Assembly (NCBI RefSeq): GCF_003236395.1
Contig: NZ_POUD01000011.1
Location: forward strand, 1 to 64,000
Origin: Nonomuraea aridisoli
Lineage (GTDB): Bacteria > Actinomycetota > Actinomycetes > Streptosporangiales > Streptosporangiaceae
Reading direction: 5' to 3'
DNA length: 64,000 bases
The notes beneath the pieces are model-generated. The model made no database searches and was not told the origin of the DNA. It saw only the letters and a list, made by a program, of their open reading frames with translations. Of this stretch, positions 36,062 through 44,914 are shown in pieces (within the stretch, counting starts at the first letter, position 1; each line of letters starts with the position of its first letter). Both the position numbers and the translations under genes were made by a program.

Positions 36062-36496
36062 CTAGCGTTGTTTACCGCGGCCGGAGCCGTGTTCGGTGCC
36101 GCGGCGGGCGATCAGTGGGCGTATCTGCAGCTCACGTACGAGGTTTCGGTACTTGTCGTGGTCGTAGCCTCGGTCTGCCAGTACGACGTCCGGGCGTTGG
36201 CGGGGTCGACCGCGCTTGCCGCGCACCTTGGGGATGGCGTCCAGTAGTGGGCGGAGCTGGGTGACGTCGTTGCGGTTGGCGCCGGTCAGGATGATGGCGA
36301 GCGGGACGCCGGTGGCCTTGGTAATCAGGTGATGTTTGCTGCCGGCTCGTCCTCGATCGACCGGGGACGGGCCGGTCTGCGCCCCCCTTTTAACGCCCTG
36401 ATCTGCGAAGAGTCCACCGCAGCCCGGGAGAAGTCGAGCGCGTCGGCCGCACGAAGGCGATCGAGCAGCACCTCGTGCAGCCGCTGCCACAACCAG
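36062..36496 (-). pseudogene. IS5-family transposase remnant inserted in response-regulator gene
   Basis: From 36496 leftward one frame reads WQRLHEVLLDRLRAADALDF and SRAAVDSSQIRALKG. After a shift at the AAAAGGGGGG run (near 36385) it continues GAQTGPSPVDRGRAGSKHHL, LTGANRNDVTQLRPLLDAIP and DVVLADRGYDHDKYRNLVRE, ending GTEHGSGRGKQR at 36062. This is the DDE core of an IS5-family transposase with both ends lost. Confidence 0.8.
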
Positions 36497-36805
36497 GAAG
36501 CCGCTCGCGCCCGCCTGGAGCGCCGCGTAGACGTTGGCGTCGTCGGCGTACGTGGTCAGGACCACCACCCGCACCCCGGCCAGCTCGGGGTCGGCCGTGA
36601 TGAGCCGGGTGGCGGTGATGCCGTCGAGGTCGGGCATGCGAACGTCCATGACGAGCACGTCCGGGCGCTGGTTCCTGGCCAGCGCCACCGCGGCTTAGCC
36701 GCCGGCCGCCTCGCCCATGACGGCGAACCCCGGCGAGGCGTCGACGATCAGCCGGAAGCCCTTCCTGACCAGCTCCTGGTCGTCGGCCAGCCCCACTCTG
36801 ATCAC
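36497..36805 (-). pseudogene. NarL/LuxR-type response regulator, receiver domain only, with stop codon
   Basis: GTG at 36805 overlaps the kinase stop by 4 bp (GTGA), the normal coupled arrangement. The receiver starts VIRVGLADDQELVRKGFRLI and MGEAAGG, then meets an in-frame TAA (near 36696). It continues VALARNQRPDVLVMDVRMPD (phospho-acceptor Asp in VMDVRMPD) and VVLTTYADDANVYAALQAGA to GF, where IS5 sequence begins. The DNA-binding LuxR domain is missing. The gene is dead by both nonsense and truncation. Confidence 0.8.
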
Positions 36806-37919
36806 GCGGACTCCGCCGGCAGCCGGGCCGTCACCGTGAACCGGCCGTCCTCGCCGGGCCCGGCCGTCAGCGTGCCTCCGAGGTGCTCGGCGCGCGCCCG
36901 CATGCCCTCGATCCCCCGGCCGCCGCCGCCCGCGGACGCCGCGCCGGTCGCGGTTCCGCCCCCGTCGGTCACCGTGATCGTGAGGCCGGCGCCGCGGCGT
37001 ACCCGGACCTCGGCCGTCGTGCCCGGGGCCGCGTGGCGCAGGACGTTGCTGAGCGCTTCCTGAACGGTCCGGTAGGCGGCGTGACCCACGGCGGCGGGCA
37101 CGGGGCGGTCGGGCCCCTCGCGGACGACCGTCACGCGCAGGCCCGCGTCCCGCATGGCCGCCTCCAGCGCACCGAGCCGGTCCAGGCCCGGCGGCTCGCC
37201 GTGCAGCCATCCCAGCGTGGCCCGCAGCTCGCGCATCGCGCCCTGCTGGTGTCACGGATGCCGGTGAGCACGTCACGCAGCTCGGGCCGGTCCGGCTCGC
37301 GGTCGCCGAGCAGGTGCAGCGCGGCGGCGGACTGCACGGCGACGCTGGTCACGCTCTGCCCTACCACGTCGTGGACCTCGCGTGCGAGCCACAACCGCTC
37401 CTCGGCCAGCCGCTGCCGCTCCCGGACGGCGGCCGTCTCGCGCCGCGCGGCGACGACCGCGCCGGCCAGCAGCGCACCGCTGAACAGCGCCGCCCACGTA
37501 CCCGTGAAGACGATCCGCGCCGGCGCGCCCGCGGCGGGCCAGAGCGCGGCGCCCGCCACTACCGCGAGCACTCCGAAGGCGGCGGTCGCGCGGCGCCCGC
37601 GCACGGCCGCGGTGTGGACCGCGGCCAGCGCCGGAACGCAGGCCGCCACCAGCAGTCCGCCGGACGCGAGCACCCCGCAGAAGGCCGGGCACGCGATCAG
37701 GACTGCCGCGACCGGCCATCGCCCGCGTGCGGGCAGCGCCAGCGCCCCGAGCACGGCGAGGCCCAGCGGGACGGCGGCGCGGCGGGCGGGATCGAGCAGC
37801 ACCGCGGCCACGACCACTCCGGACAGCAACAGATCACCGTCAGCGAACCCCAGGACCCGGCGGAACAAGACCACGAATCCCCCTAACCGGGCCACCTTGC
37901 CCGTCCGGGTCATGACCAT
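36802..37919 (-). pseudogene. NarL-system sensor histidine kinase, frameshifted
   Basis: ATG at 37919 opens MVMTRTGKVARLGGFVVLF with four to five membrane segments (LLLSGVVVAAVLLDPARRAA; WPVAAVLIACPAFCGVLASG; ARIVFTGTWAALFSGALLAG). Then follow the HisKA_3 box LAREVHDVVGQSVTSVAVQS and, after a one-base loss near 37240 (GACACCAGCAGGGCGCG), the continuation MRELRATLGWLHGE. The HATPase part reads YRTVQEALSNVLRHAAPG, TDGGGTATGA and GIEGMRARAEHLGGTLTAGP. A sequencing error in the G/C run is possible, but the partner regulator is also broken. Confidence 0.8.
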
Positions 37920-37963
37920 CGTCGCGCCTCCGGATCTCGGACCGGTGTCGGAACCCTCTTGGC

Positions 37964-38962
37964 CTAACTGGTGACGGCGGTGTCGCGTTTTATCAGGAAA
38001 TAGACGCCACGGTCGGCCTGCAGGTAGCGGTGGAAACCCATGGCCTTGGAAGCGGCCGTCCTGGTGGCGGTGACGATCGTGACGACCACGAAGTTCCGGT
38101 ACGCGCCCGAGTGGACCTTGCCGTAGCCGTACGAGCTGTGGGCGCTGCTCCTCCGCCAGGCCACCGCCTTGTCGGCGTTGGCGTTGGCCAGCCGGGCCGC
38201 GGCGGTCCTGGCCGCGTTGGCGCTGGGGAACGACATGATGACCTGCACCGCCCTGATGGCGCCGCCGCTGGCGGAATAGGCGAGCTGGACGGCGCTCTCG
38301 CACCCGTTGTCGGCCAGCACCCCCTCGGCGTCCACCGGGCCGCACGAGTCGTACGTCCAGCCGCCGACCTTGTCCGCCTGGTATCGCTTGTCTCCCAGGG
38401 TCAGTCTCCAGTCGCCGAACTCGGTGTGGTCGAGCGGAGTTTCCGGCGCGGGTTCACTGGGCGTGGCGGACGGCTCGGCCTCGGAGGAGTTCGTCGGCTC
38501 GGACTGCGGCGGGTCGGATGATGGTGGGTCGGATGGCGGTGGGTCGGATGGCGGTGGCTCGGACCGCGGTGGCTCGGATGGCGGGAAGCTGGTCCGGGCG
38601 ATGAGGGTGGGCGCCGGGGCAGCGGCGTTGAGGTAGGCGTACGCGCCGAAGGCGCCGCCGCCGAGGAGGAGGAGCGCCGACAGCGCCACGATTACGCCGA
38701 TGAGCACGGGGCTGTTGCGGTTGCCGGATGGCGGGGCACCGTAGGGCACCCCCGGCAGCGGGGGACTCGGCTGCCCGGGCACCTGGTGGCCCGGGGCCTG
38801 CGCCGGGCCGTGGCCTAGCGGCGGGACGTTCTGGGCCGGGCCATGGCCGGGCGGCGGGACGTTCTGGGCCGGGCCATGGCCGGGCGGCGGGACGTTCTGG
38901 GCCGGTGGCGGGCCGTGCCCCGGTCGTCCCTGCGGTCCCCAGCGTCCCCCGTGGTGCGACAC
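37964..38962 (-). CDS. Proline-rich membrane-anchored protein with extracytoplasmic C-terminal domain
   Basis: The likely start is GTG 38962 (VSHHGGRWGPQG) behind a weak GAGAGAAT site; a longer frame upstream exists. The 332-aa product has a cytoplasmic Pro/Gly/His region with three GHGPAQNVPPP repeats. Then come one transmembrane helix (VLIGVIVALSALLLLGGGAF), a Ser/Pro/Asp linker (SDPPPSDPPSSDPPQSEP) and a C-terminal domain with two Cys (TYDSCGPVD, DNGCESAVQLAYSA) and VQVIMSFPSANAARTAAARL. This layout is common for actinomycete surface sensors or wall-associated proteins. The function is unknown. A SARP-like triple heptamer lies 106-134 bp upstream. Confidence 0.75.
   Translation of the reverse strand: MSHHGGRWGPQGRPGHGPPPAQNVPPPGHGPAQNVPPPGHGPAQNVPPLGHGPAQAPGHQVPGQPSPPLPGVPYGAPPSGNRNSPVLIGVIVALSALLLLGGGAFGAYAYLNAAAPAPTLIARTSFPPSEPPRSEPPPSDPPPSDPPSSDPPQSEPTNSSEAEPSATPSEPAPETPLDHTEFGDWRLTLGDKRYQADKVGGWTYDSCGPVDAEGVLADNGCESAVQLAYSASGGAIRAVQVIMSFPSANAARTAAARLANANADKAVAWRRSSAHSSYGYGKVHSGAYRNFVVVTIVTATRTAASKAMGFHRYLQADRGVYFLIKRDTAVTS
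38518..38582. repeat. 15-bp tandem repeats encoding SDPPP linker
   Basis: About four copies of a GGTGGGTCGGATGGC-like 15-mer encode the Ser-Asp-Pro-Pro-Pro linker of the proline-rich protein; copy-number change would alter linker length in steps of five residues. Confidence 0.7.
38812..38905. repeat. 33-bp tandem repeats encoding GHGPAQNVPPP
   Basis: Nearly identical 33-bp units (GGCGGGACGTTCTGGGCC core) are repeated about three times and encode the cytoplasmic proline-rich repeats of the same protein. Near-perfect identity points to recent expansion. Confidence 0.75.
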
Positions 38963-39067
38963 ATCATTCTCTCTCTGTACGACTGTCCCTGAGTCATTTG
39001 GCGAGCCTTCGCCCGACCGCCGGACGAAGGAGCCGCAAGCCTTTTCTCGCCACCGTTCACCACGGCG

Positions 39068-39096
39068 GTGAAAACGCATTGAAATCCCGTTGAAAC
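39068..39096. promoter_or_regulatory. SARP-type operator: three heptamers at 11-bp spacing, copy 2
   Basis: GTGAAAA (39068-39074), TTGAAAT (39079-39085) and TTGAAAC (39090-39096) repeat every 11 bp in the same orientation relative to the downstream minus-strand gene as the lamG copy at 11610-11638. Both share TGAAAACGC at the first repeat. It lies between the proline-rich protein gene and a divergent small secreted-protein gene (39238, +) and could serve either. Confidence 0.6.
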
Positions 39097-39237
39097 GCCG
39101 CCGCGTGCGGTCGTGCCCGAGCCGGTTCCAACCGCCGGGTGATTCGCGTCACATCGGGGCCGCGCTGTCACGATCGGACACTCGCCCCCGTCTTGTCGCC
39201 GACCACGTTTCCGATCAGGAGAAAGGCAGTCGGCTCC

Positions 39238-39578
39238 ATGCAAGACCTCGAGAAAGGCACGGCGAAGCGGCGCCGGGGAGCGGGCAGGATGCTCGCGGTC
39301 GCGTCCGCGGTCGCGACCGCCACGATCGCCGGTGTCGTCCCGGCGGCCGCGTCCGCTACCGCCACCTGCAAGAACCCCTCGTACATCTACAGCCAGTCCA
39401 AGACAACGGAGATCCACGTTGCCGGAACGAGCCACTGACCTTGGTCTGCAAGAAGCCGGCCGTCTCCGGCAAGAGCTCCACCTGGTATTACGTCAGAAAG
39501 GTCAAGAACGCGAAGGCGGTCGGCTGGATGCGGCCGGCCGACATTCGCAATGGACCCAAGTCCGTCCGCGTCTGTTAG
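39238..39578 (+). pseudogene. Small secreted protein, apparent frameshift
   Basis: ATG at 39238 with AGGAGAAAGG upstream opens MQDLEKGTAKRRRGAGRM and a signal peptide LAVASAVATATIAGVVPAAA-SA, then TCKNPSYIYSQSKTTEIHVA. The frame ends soon after (TGA near 39438). In the next frame the reading continues NEPLTLVCKKPAVSGKSSTW, YYVRKVKNAKAVGWMRPADI to TAG 39578, which resembles a small SH3-like exported domain. A one-base change near 39425 would join them. It is either a frameshifted gene or a sequencing error. Confidence 0.5.
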
Positions 39579-39694
39579 CTCCTGGTCTCCGGCCGGGAGG
39601 CTCATACCGGCCGGGTCCGCGGCTGCCGCGCGCCCGGCCGGGAACCGCCGGCTCAGGCCGGCCGCCCGCGCCTCGTCACCAGCGCGGCTCGGGC

Positions 39695-42282
39695 TCAAAG
39701 CTGCCGCCGGATCGCCTGCGGCGTGGCCGGGGGCGGCGGGCCGGAGTCGATCGCCCGCATCTCGTCGGCGGTGATCAGCCGCAGGCGGTGGAGGATGGTG
39801 CTGAAGCTGCGCCAGGCGTCCCGGGCCTCGGCCAGGTCGCCGGCGTCGTGGAGGGCGAGGCCGAGCCCCCAGTGCAGCTCCGCCTGCCGGTAGTGGTCCA
39901 CGGCCTGCCGGGGCCGGGCGGCCAGCCGGTACGCCTCGGCCACATGCACCAGGACGGACACCCGGTCCACCGCGCTGCCCACGTCCTCGACGATCCGCAG
40001 AGCCTGGACGTGGAGGTCGATGGCCGCGTCGAACCGTCCGCCGTGCTGGTGGACCAGCCCGAGATGGCTCAGGCTCGACGTCTGCCCCACAGGTCGCCGA
40101 TCTCGCGGTTGATCTCCAGCGCGCGCAGGTGCAGGTCCGCCGCGTCGTCCAGGCGGCCGGTGGCGCGGTGGCTCGCGGCCAGGGCGACCGCCAGCTCGGC
40201 GGCGGGCGTGCCGAGCGCCTGGGCGACGGCCGCGAGCAGGTTGTCCTCCTCGGCGTCCACCCAGGCGTGGAGTTCGTCGGCGGGCCGCAGCGCTATGCCT
40301 GGATGGGAGAGTTCCTGCGGGCCTATGCCGGTCCGCCACGCTCTGGTCTGGTTCGACAACCCGAGTGCGGTCCGGGCGGTCGCCAAGTAGCAGTGCAGGG
40401 CGCGCTCCACGGCGTCCGCGCGCTCCCGCGGTGAGTCCTCCTCTTCGGCTCGCTCTCGCGCGAACAAGCGCAGAAGGTCGTGCAGGCGGTAGCGGTCGGG
40501 GGCGTGGTTCTCCACCAACTGGGCGTCCACCAGCTGCTCCAGCAGCGCCCGCGTACGCTCCTCGGAGGCGCCGGCCAGCGCGGCCGCCACGGCCACCTCG
40601 ACGTCGGGCCCGTCCAGCAGCCCCAGCAGCCGGAACACCCGGGCCGCCGCGACGCCGGTCGGATCGGCGCGCAGGTCCTGGTAGCTGCCCTGAAATCCGG
40701 CCCGTACGGCCCGGTCGTCGGCCTGGAGCTCGTCCAGCCGGCGCCGTGCGGTGGCCAGCCGCCGGGCCATCGCCGCCACGGTCATCGTCGGCCGGGCCGC
40801 CAGGCGGGCCGACACCAGGCGCAACGCCAGCGGCAGGCCGCCGCACAGACGGACCAGCTCGGCGGCGGCGTCCGGCTCCGCGGCGATCCTCGCCGCACCC
40901 ACCGCTCTGTTCAGGAGCGCGAGCCCCTCGGCCGCGGACAGGACGTCCAGCGACACCCGGACGGTGTCGTCGAGCGAGGCCAGCATCCTGCGACTGGTGA
41001 TCAGCACCGCGCAGCTCGGGCTGCCCGGCAGCAGCGGCCGCACCTGGGCGGCGTCACGCACGTTGTCCAGCACGATCAGCATGCGCCGCCCCTCGGTCAG
41101 CGAACGGAACCGGGCCGCCGCCTCCTCCACCTGACCGGGCACCGCCGAGGTGGCCAGGCCGAGCGAGCGCAGGAACCGGCCGAGCGCGTCCACGGGCCGG
41201 GTGGGCTCCACATCGGGGGTCGCGCCGTGCAGGTTGGCGTACAGCTGCCCGTCGGGGAACGAGCCGGCGACCGCGCGGGCCACGTGGACGCCCAGCGTGG
41301 ACTTGCCGACGCCGCCGATCCCGCTGATCTGGCAGACCCACGGCGCGCCGGTCTCCGCCGGGTCACCGGTCAGGGCGTCCCGCAGCAGGCGCACCTCGGC
41401 GGCCCGGCCGACGAAGGACGCCACCCCGGCGGGGACTTCCGCCGGGACGGGCAGGCGTTCGCCCGCCTCTTGAGACGCGGTGAGGTTGACCGGCTCACCA
41501 CGCAGGATCCTCCGGTGGAGGAGCTGGAGATCGTCGCCTGGCTCGATGCCCAGTTCCTCCACCAGCCTGCGCCTGGCGTCGCGGAACACCTCCAGCGCGG
41601 CGCTGCGGCGGCCGTCCTGGCGCAGCGCGGTCATCATCAGCGCCGCCGGGCGCTCCCGTAAGGGGTGGGCGTCCATGAGCGCCGGCAGCTCGGTGAGCGC
41701 CTCCCGGTGGCGGCCGGCCCGCAGGTCGGCGGCGATGCGGTCCTCCAGCGCGGCCAGGCGTTCCTCCTCCAGCGTCGCGCCGGCTCCGCGCGGCAGCGGC
41801 TCTCCGGCCACGTCCGCGAGCGCCGGCCCGCGCCATAACGACAGGGCCTGCCGGAGCAGGTCCCCGGCCTGCGCCACGTCGTGGCCGCGCGCCGTCCGCA
41901 CCAGGTGGCGAAAGCGGTATAGATCCACCCGCATCGGATCGGCGTCCAGGCGGTAACCGGGACGCGAGGTCGTCAACTCGACCCCGGGAATCCCCGCCAG
42001 GACCCGGCGCAGCCGCGAGATGTAGCCGCTCAGCGCGTTGCGGGCCTGCGGTGGCGGCGTCTCCCCCCAGATCGCCTGGACGAACCCGTCCACGGGCACC
42101 ACCTGCCGCAGATGGAGCAGCAGGACCGCCAACACCGAGCGCTGCTTCGGGACGGCGGGCCCGAGCAGGTCGCCGTCCATCCAGACGCCTACCGGCCCGA
42201 GCAACCGGAACTCGACCCCATCGCCGGTACGGTCGGCACCCCTGGCCGACGCGGGAGCGTACGGGGTGGACGATGCGCCCAT
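39695..42282 (-). CDS. SARP/AfsR-type regulator: OmpR-like DNA-binding, BTAD, NB-ARC and TPR domains (frameshift near 3' end)
   Basis: ATG at 42282 begins a protein with a winged helix (about 25-100; VEFRLLGPVGVWMDGDLLGP, LSGYISRLRRVLAGIPGVE), a bacterial transcriptional activation domain (about 105-250; HPLRERPAALMMTALRQDGR), an NB-ARC ATPase with Walker A GIGGVGKSTLG (near 324), Walker B MLIVLDNVRD (near 402) and GGLPLALRLVSARL. C-terminal TPRs follow. At about 40085 the frame ends as DLWGRRRA, while the neighbouring frame reads SLSHLGLVHQHGGRFDAAID and VAEAYRLAARPRQAVDHYRQ to 39695. A single missing base in TGGGGCAGACG explains this. The DNA-binding and ATPase parts (737 aa) are intact, so the protein may still work. 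It is the obvious candidate to bind the 11-bp heptamer repeats. Confidence 0.8.
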
Positions 42283-42647
42283 CGGCTACTCCTCACCGTC
42301 GCCAGGACGGACCCGGCTCCACCGCGGTGCGGCCGCTCTCCCCGCTGCCGAGCGCGGGCTCGGAGCCGTCCGCCGCCGGGACGCCTCCCACGACCGGCAC
42401 GTCATCCCATCCCTCACCCCTTCACACCGTGAGCCGTCACCCGCAGCGGAGACGGCGACCGGAGGAAATCCGTGACACCGCTCGGCTGTGATACCGATCA
42501 CAAAGGCCGGTGTCGCGCCCACAGCGCTCCGCACAGCGGCCAGCTACGGCCACACCGCCCCCACACCGCCCGGCTCGCGTGCCGGGGGTCGGCGCGGGGC
42601 TGGCGCGTCGAGCGCGGCATGTGGGGGAGTCAGCGGCGGCGGGGGCG
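42283..42647. other. Spacer between SARP and TetR genes
   Basis: About 365 bp with no frame that looks like a real protein. It must hold the SARP promoter (near 42290-42480) and the TetR terminator region; no clear hairpin or 11-bp heptamer repeat was seen. Confidence 0.4.
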
Positions 42648-43238
42648 TCAGGAAGGTCTTCTGCGGCAGGCGGCAAGTGCCTGAACGGCGACGTCGATGC
42701 TCCTGGCCAGGCGCGCGGGGTCGTGGCCGGCGCGTTCCCGCACCCGCAGCCCGAGCACGGTCGTGAACAGCAGCTCCACGGCGCCGTCGAGGTCGAGATC
42801 GGCCGGCAGGTCGCCGTCGCGGCAGCCGCGGCGCAGCACAGACGCGAGCGCCTCCCGGGTGACCTCGAACGCCGCCTCGGTCTCCCGCCGGATCTCCGGG
42901 TCGCCGGCGCCCAGCTCGGTGGCGGTGTTGACCACCAGACAACCACGACCGGCCTCGTCGCCGACCATCCAGATCAGCCAGTCGCGCAGGACCTCGCGGA
43001 CAGGCCCGGACCGGCTCAGCCACTCGTCGGCCTGGGTGGTCTCGGTCGCCCGGTAGTGATCGAGCGCGCGCAGGAACAGGCCGCGCTTGTCGCTGAACGT
43101 GCGATACAGGCTGCTCTGGGTGAGCTTGAGCTCGGCGCCGAGATCGCGGACGGACGTGGCGTTGTAGCCGCGCCGCCAGAACAGGTCGGTCGCCTTGGCG
43201 ACCACTTCCCGCTCGTCGAACTCCCTCGGCCGGGCCAT
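42648..43238 (-). CDS. TetR/AcrR-family regulator of the adjacent efflux gene
   Basis: The 196-aa product begins MARPREFDEREVVAKATDLF with the helix-turn-helix WRRGYNATSVRDLGAELKLT, QSSLYRTFSDKRGLFLRAL. The C-terminal part GCLVVNTATELGAGDPEIRR and LLFTTVLGLRVRERAG is that of the TetR_C_16/YxaF-like group that often represses MFS or oxidoreductase genes. It is divergent from an MFS transporter gene with two palindromic operators in the gap. Confidence 0.88.
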   Translation of the reverse strand: MARPREFDEREVVAKATDLFWRRGYNATSVRDLGAELKLTQSSLYRTFSDKRGLFLRALDHYRATETTQADEWLSRSGPVREVLRDWLIWMVGDEAGRGCLVVNTATELGAGDPEIRRETEAAFEVTREALASVLRRGCRDGDLPADLDLDGAVELLFTTVLGLRVRERAGHDPARLARSIDVAVQALAACRRRPS

Positions 43239-43260
43239 GGCACCAGTCTACCCCAGTTAT

Positions 43261-43314
43261 GGAGCGATCGCTCCCATACTAGGGTGGCGTCCGCATATGG
43301 GAGCGTTCGCTCCC
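43261..43314. promoter_or_regulatory. Two palindromic operators between TetR and MFS genes
   Basis: GGAGCGATCGCTCC (43261-43274) is a perfect 14-bp palindrome. GGGAGCGTTCGCTCCC (43299-43314) has perfect 7-bp arms. Both share the core GGAGCG-N2-CGCTCC with TAT/ATA-type flanks and sit 38 bp apart between the divergent starts, a typical two-site TetR operator. Confidence 0.75.
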
Positions 43315-43339
43315 GAATGGCGGGAGGAGAGACGGCACC

Positions 43340-44432
43340 ATGCCGACGGACCAGACGAAGCAAACGGACCAGACAGACCAGACGGATCACCCGACTGAGC
43401 CCGATGCCCCGCCGAAGAGCCATTGGGTCGCCGTGTCGGCCGTGGCCTGCGGGACCGGTGGTCCCGGTCCTCGTCGGCGCGATGAACCGCAAGCTTCTGC
43501 TGGCCGGCTTGATGGGGCTGATGACGCTGGCCAACCTGTTCTCCGCCCTGGCGCCGAACTATCCGGCGCTCATCGCCTCCCGCGTCCTGGTCGGGGTGGC
43601 GATCGGCGGCTTCTGGGCCGTCGCGGGCGGCCTGGCCGTCCGGCTCGTCCGCGCCGCGCACGTGCCGCGGGCGACCGCGGTCATTTTCGGGGGCGTCGGC
43701 ACCGCGAATGTGTTCGGCGTCCCGATCGGCACGGTGATCGGCGAGCTGGCCGGCTGGCGCACCGCGTTCGGTGTGCTGAGCGCCCTCGCGCTCGTCGTGC
43801 TGGCCGCCCTCCTGGCGGTGGTGCCGCCGCTGGCCGCCGCGCAGCCCGTGAGCCCGCGGCACCTGGCCGGCCAGTTCCGCAACGCCGGAGTGCTGATCGG
43901 GGTCATCGCCACCCTTCTCATCGTTACCGGGCACTTCTCGGCCTACACGTTCGTCGGCCCGGTGCTGCGGGATCTGTCGGGCGTCGCGGAACCGCTCATC
44001 GGGCCGCTGCTGTTCGGGTTCGGCGTGGCCGGGGTCGCGGGCAACTTCATCGCCGGCGAGGCGGTCGCGCGACGACCGCACCGTACGGTGTTCGCCATCG
44101 CCGTCGTCCTGGCGGTGCTGGTCCTGCTCTATCCCCTGGCGGGCCGCGCTCCGGCGGGCGGGATCGCGCTCCTGGTCCTCTGGGGGCTGGTGTACGGCGG
44201 GGTCTCGGTCAGCCTCCAGACCTCGATGATCAAGGCCGCGCCGCGGGCGGTCGAAGCCGCCTCCGCCCTGTGGGTCGCGGTGTTCAACCTCTCGATCGGC
44301 CTCGGCGCGCTGGCCGGCGGCAGGGTCGTCGACGCACTCCCGCTCCATGGCGCGCTGTGGCTCGCGGGCGGCCTCATCCTGCTGGCCGGGCTCGCGGTAT
44401 GGACCGCCCGCGGGAACCAGGCGCTGCGATAG
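43340..44432 (+). pseudogene. MFS transporter (DHA1-like), N-terminal internal deletion and frameshift
   Basis: ATG at 43340 opens a polar leader (TDQTKQTDQTDQTDHPTEPD) ending PKSHWVAVSAVACGTG, the start of the first transmembrane helix. The reading then jumps to another frame as PVVPVLVGAMNRKLLLAGLM, normally the loop after helix 2 and the start of helix 3. About 40 residues are missing. The remaining ten helices are open and well conserved (SRVLVGVAIGGFWAVAGGLA; LLFGFGVAGVAGNFIAGEAV) to 44432. Without helices 1-2 the pump is unlikely to work, unless translation starts at the internal ATG (MNRKLL) for an unknown role. Confidence 0.75.
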
Positions 44433-44446
44433 CCCCCGAGGCCCCT

Positions 44447-44827
44447 TCAGAACATTCCGTGGGGGGTCCGCGCGTCCTCGGGCACCGGCTGGACGACGTC
44501 CCAGTGCTCGGCGATCTGGCCGTCGACCAGTCGCCAGATGTCCACGACGGCGACACCGCGGGGGGCGTCGTCCGTGGTCATGTGGTAGTGCATGACCACG
44601 TAGTCGCCCTCGGCGATGACCCGTTTCAGCGCGAGCCGGGCCCGGGCCACCGGGGCCTGCGCGACGAACGCGATGAACGCCTCACGCCCGGACGGGTTCC
44701 CCGGGCTGTGCTCGATGAAATCGTCCCGCAGGGTTGTACGGAGCACGTCGAGGTTCCCCGCCGCGAACTCGTTGAAGGCGTGGACGGCCACCGCCTTGTT
44801 GCGCGCTGTCTCGCTGGTCTCGTTCAT
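44447..44827 (-). CDS. SnoaL-like (NTF2-fold) protein
   Basis: The 126-aa protein reads NKAVAVHAFNEFAAGNLDVL, DDFIEHSPGNPSGREAFIAF, MHYHMTTDDAPRGVAVVDIW and GQIAEHWDVVQPVPEDART. The EH(S)P, VDIWR and AEHWDV blocks are the signature of SnoaL-like NTF2-fold proteins that act as cyclases, isomerases or carriers of small ligands. It is divergent from an XRE regulator with a palindrome between them, suggesting local control. Confidence 0.85.
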   Translation of the reverse strand: MNETSETARNKAVAVHAFNEFAAGNLDVLRTTLRDDFIEHSPGNPSGREAFIAFVAQAPVARARLALKRVIAEGDYVVMHYHMTTDDAPRGVAVVDIWRLVDGQIAEHWDVVQPVPEDARTPHGMF

Positions 44828-44862
44828 GGACCGACCGTCCCAGCCGCCTGGCCGGCGTGTCG

Positions 44863-44879
44863 ATTACATGGCATGTAAT
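44863..44879. promoter_or_regulatory. Perfect palindrome between SnoaL and XRE genes
   Basis: ATTACATG (44863-44870), central G, CATGTAAT (44872-44879): 8-bp perfect arms 36 bp upstream of each of the two divergent start codons. AT-rich in a GC-rich background, so a likely operator for the MmyB-type regulator. Confidence 0.7.
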
Positions 44880-44914
44880 GGCGACGCCCGGCCGGGCGGG
44901 GCGATAATCGCCGC

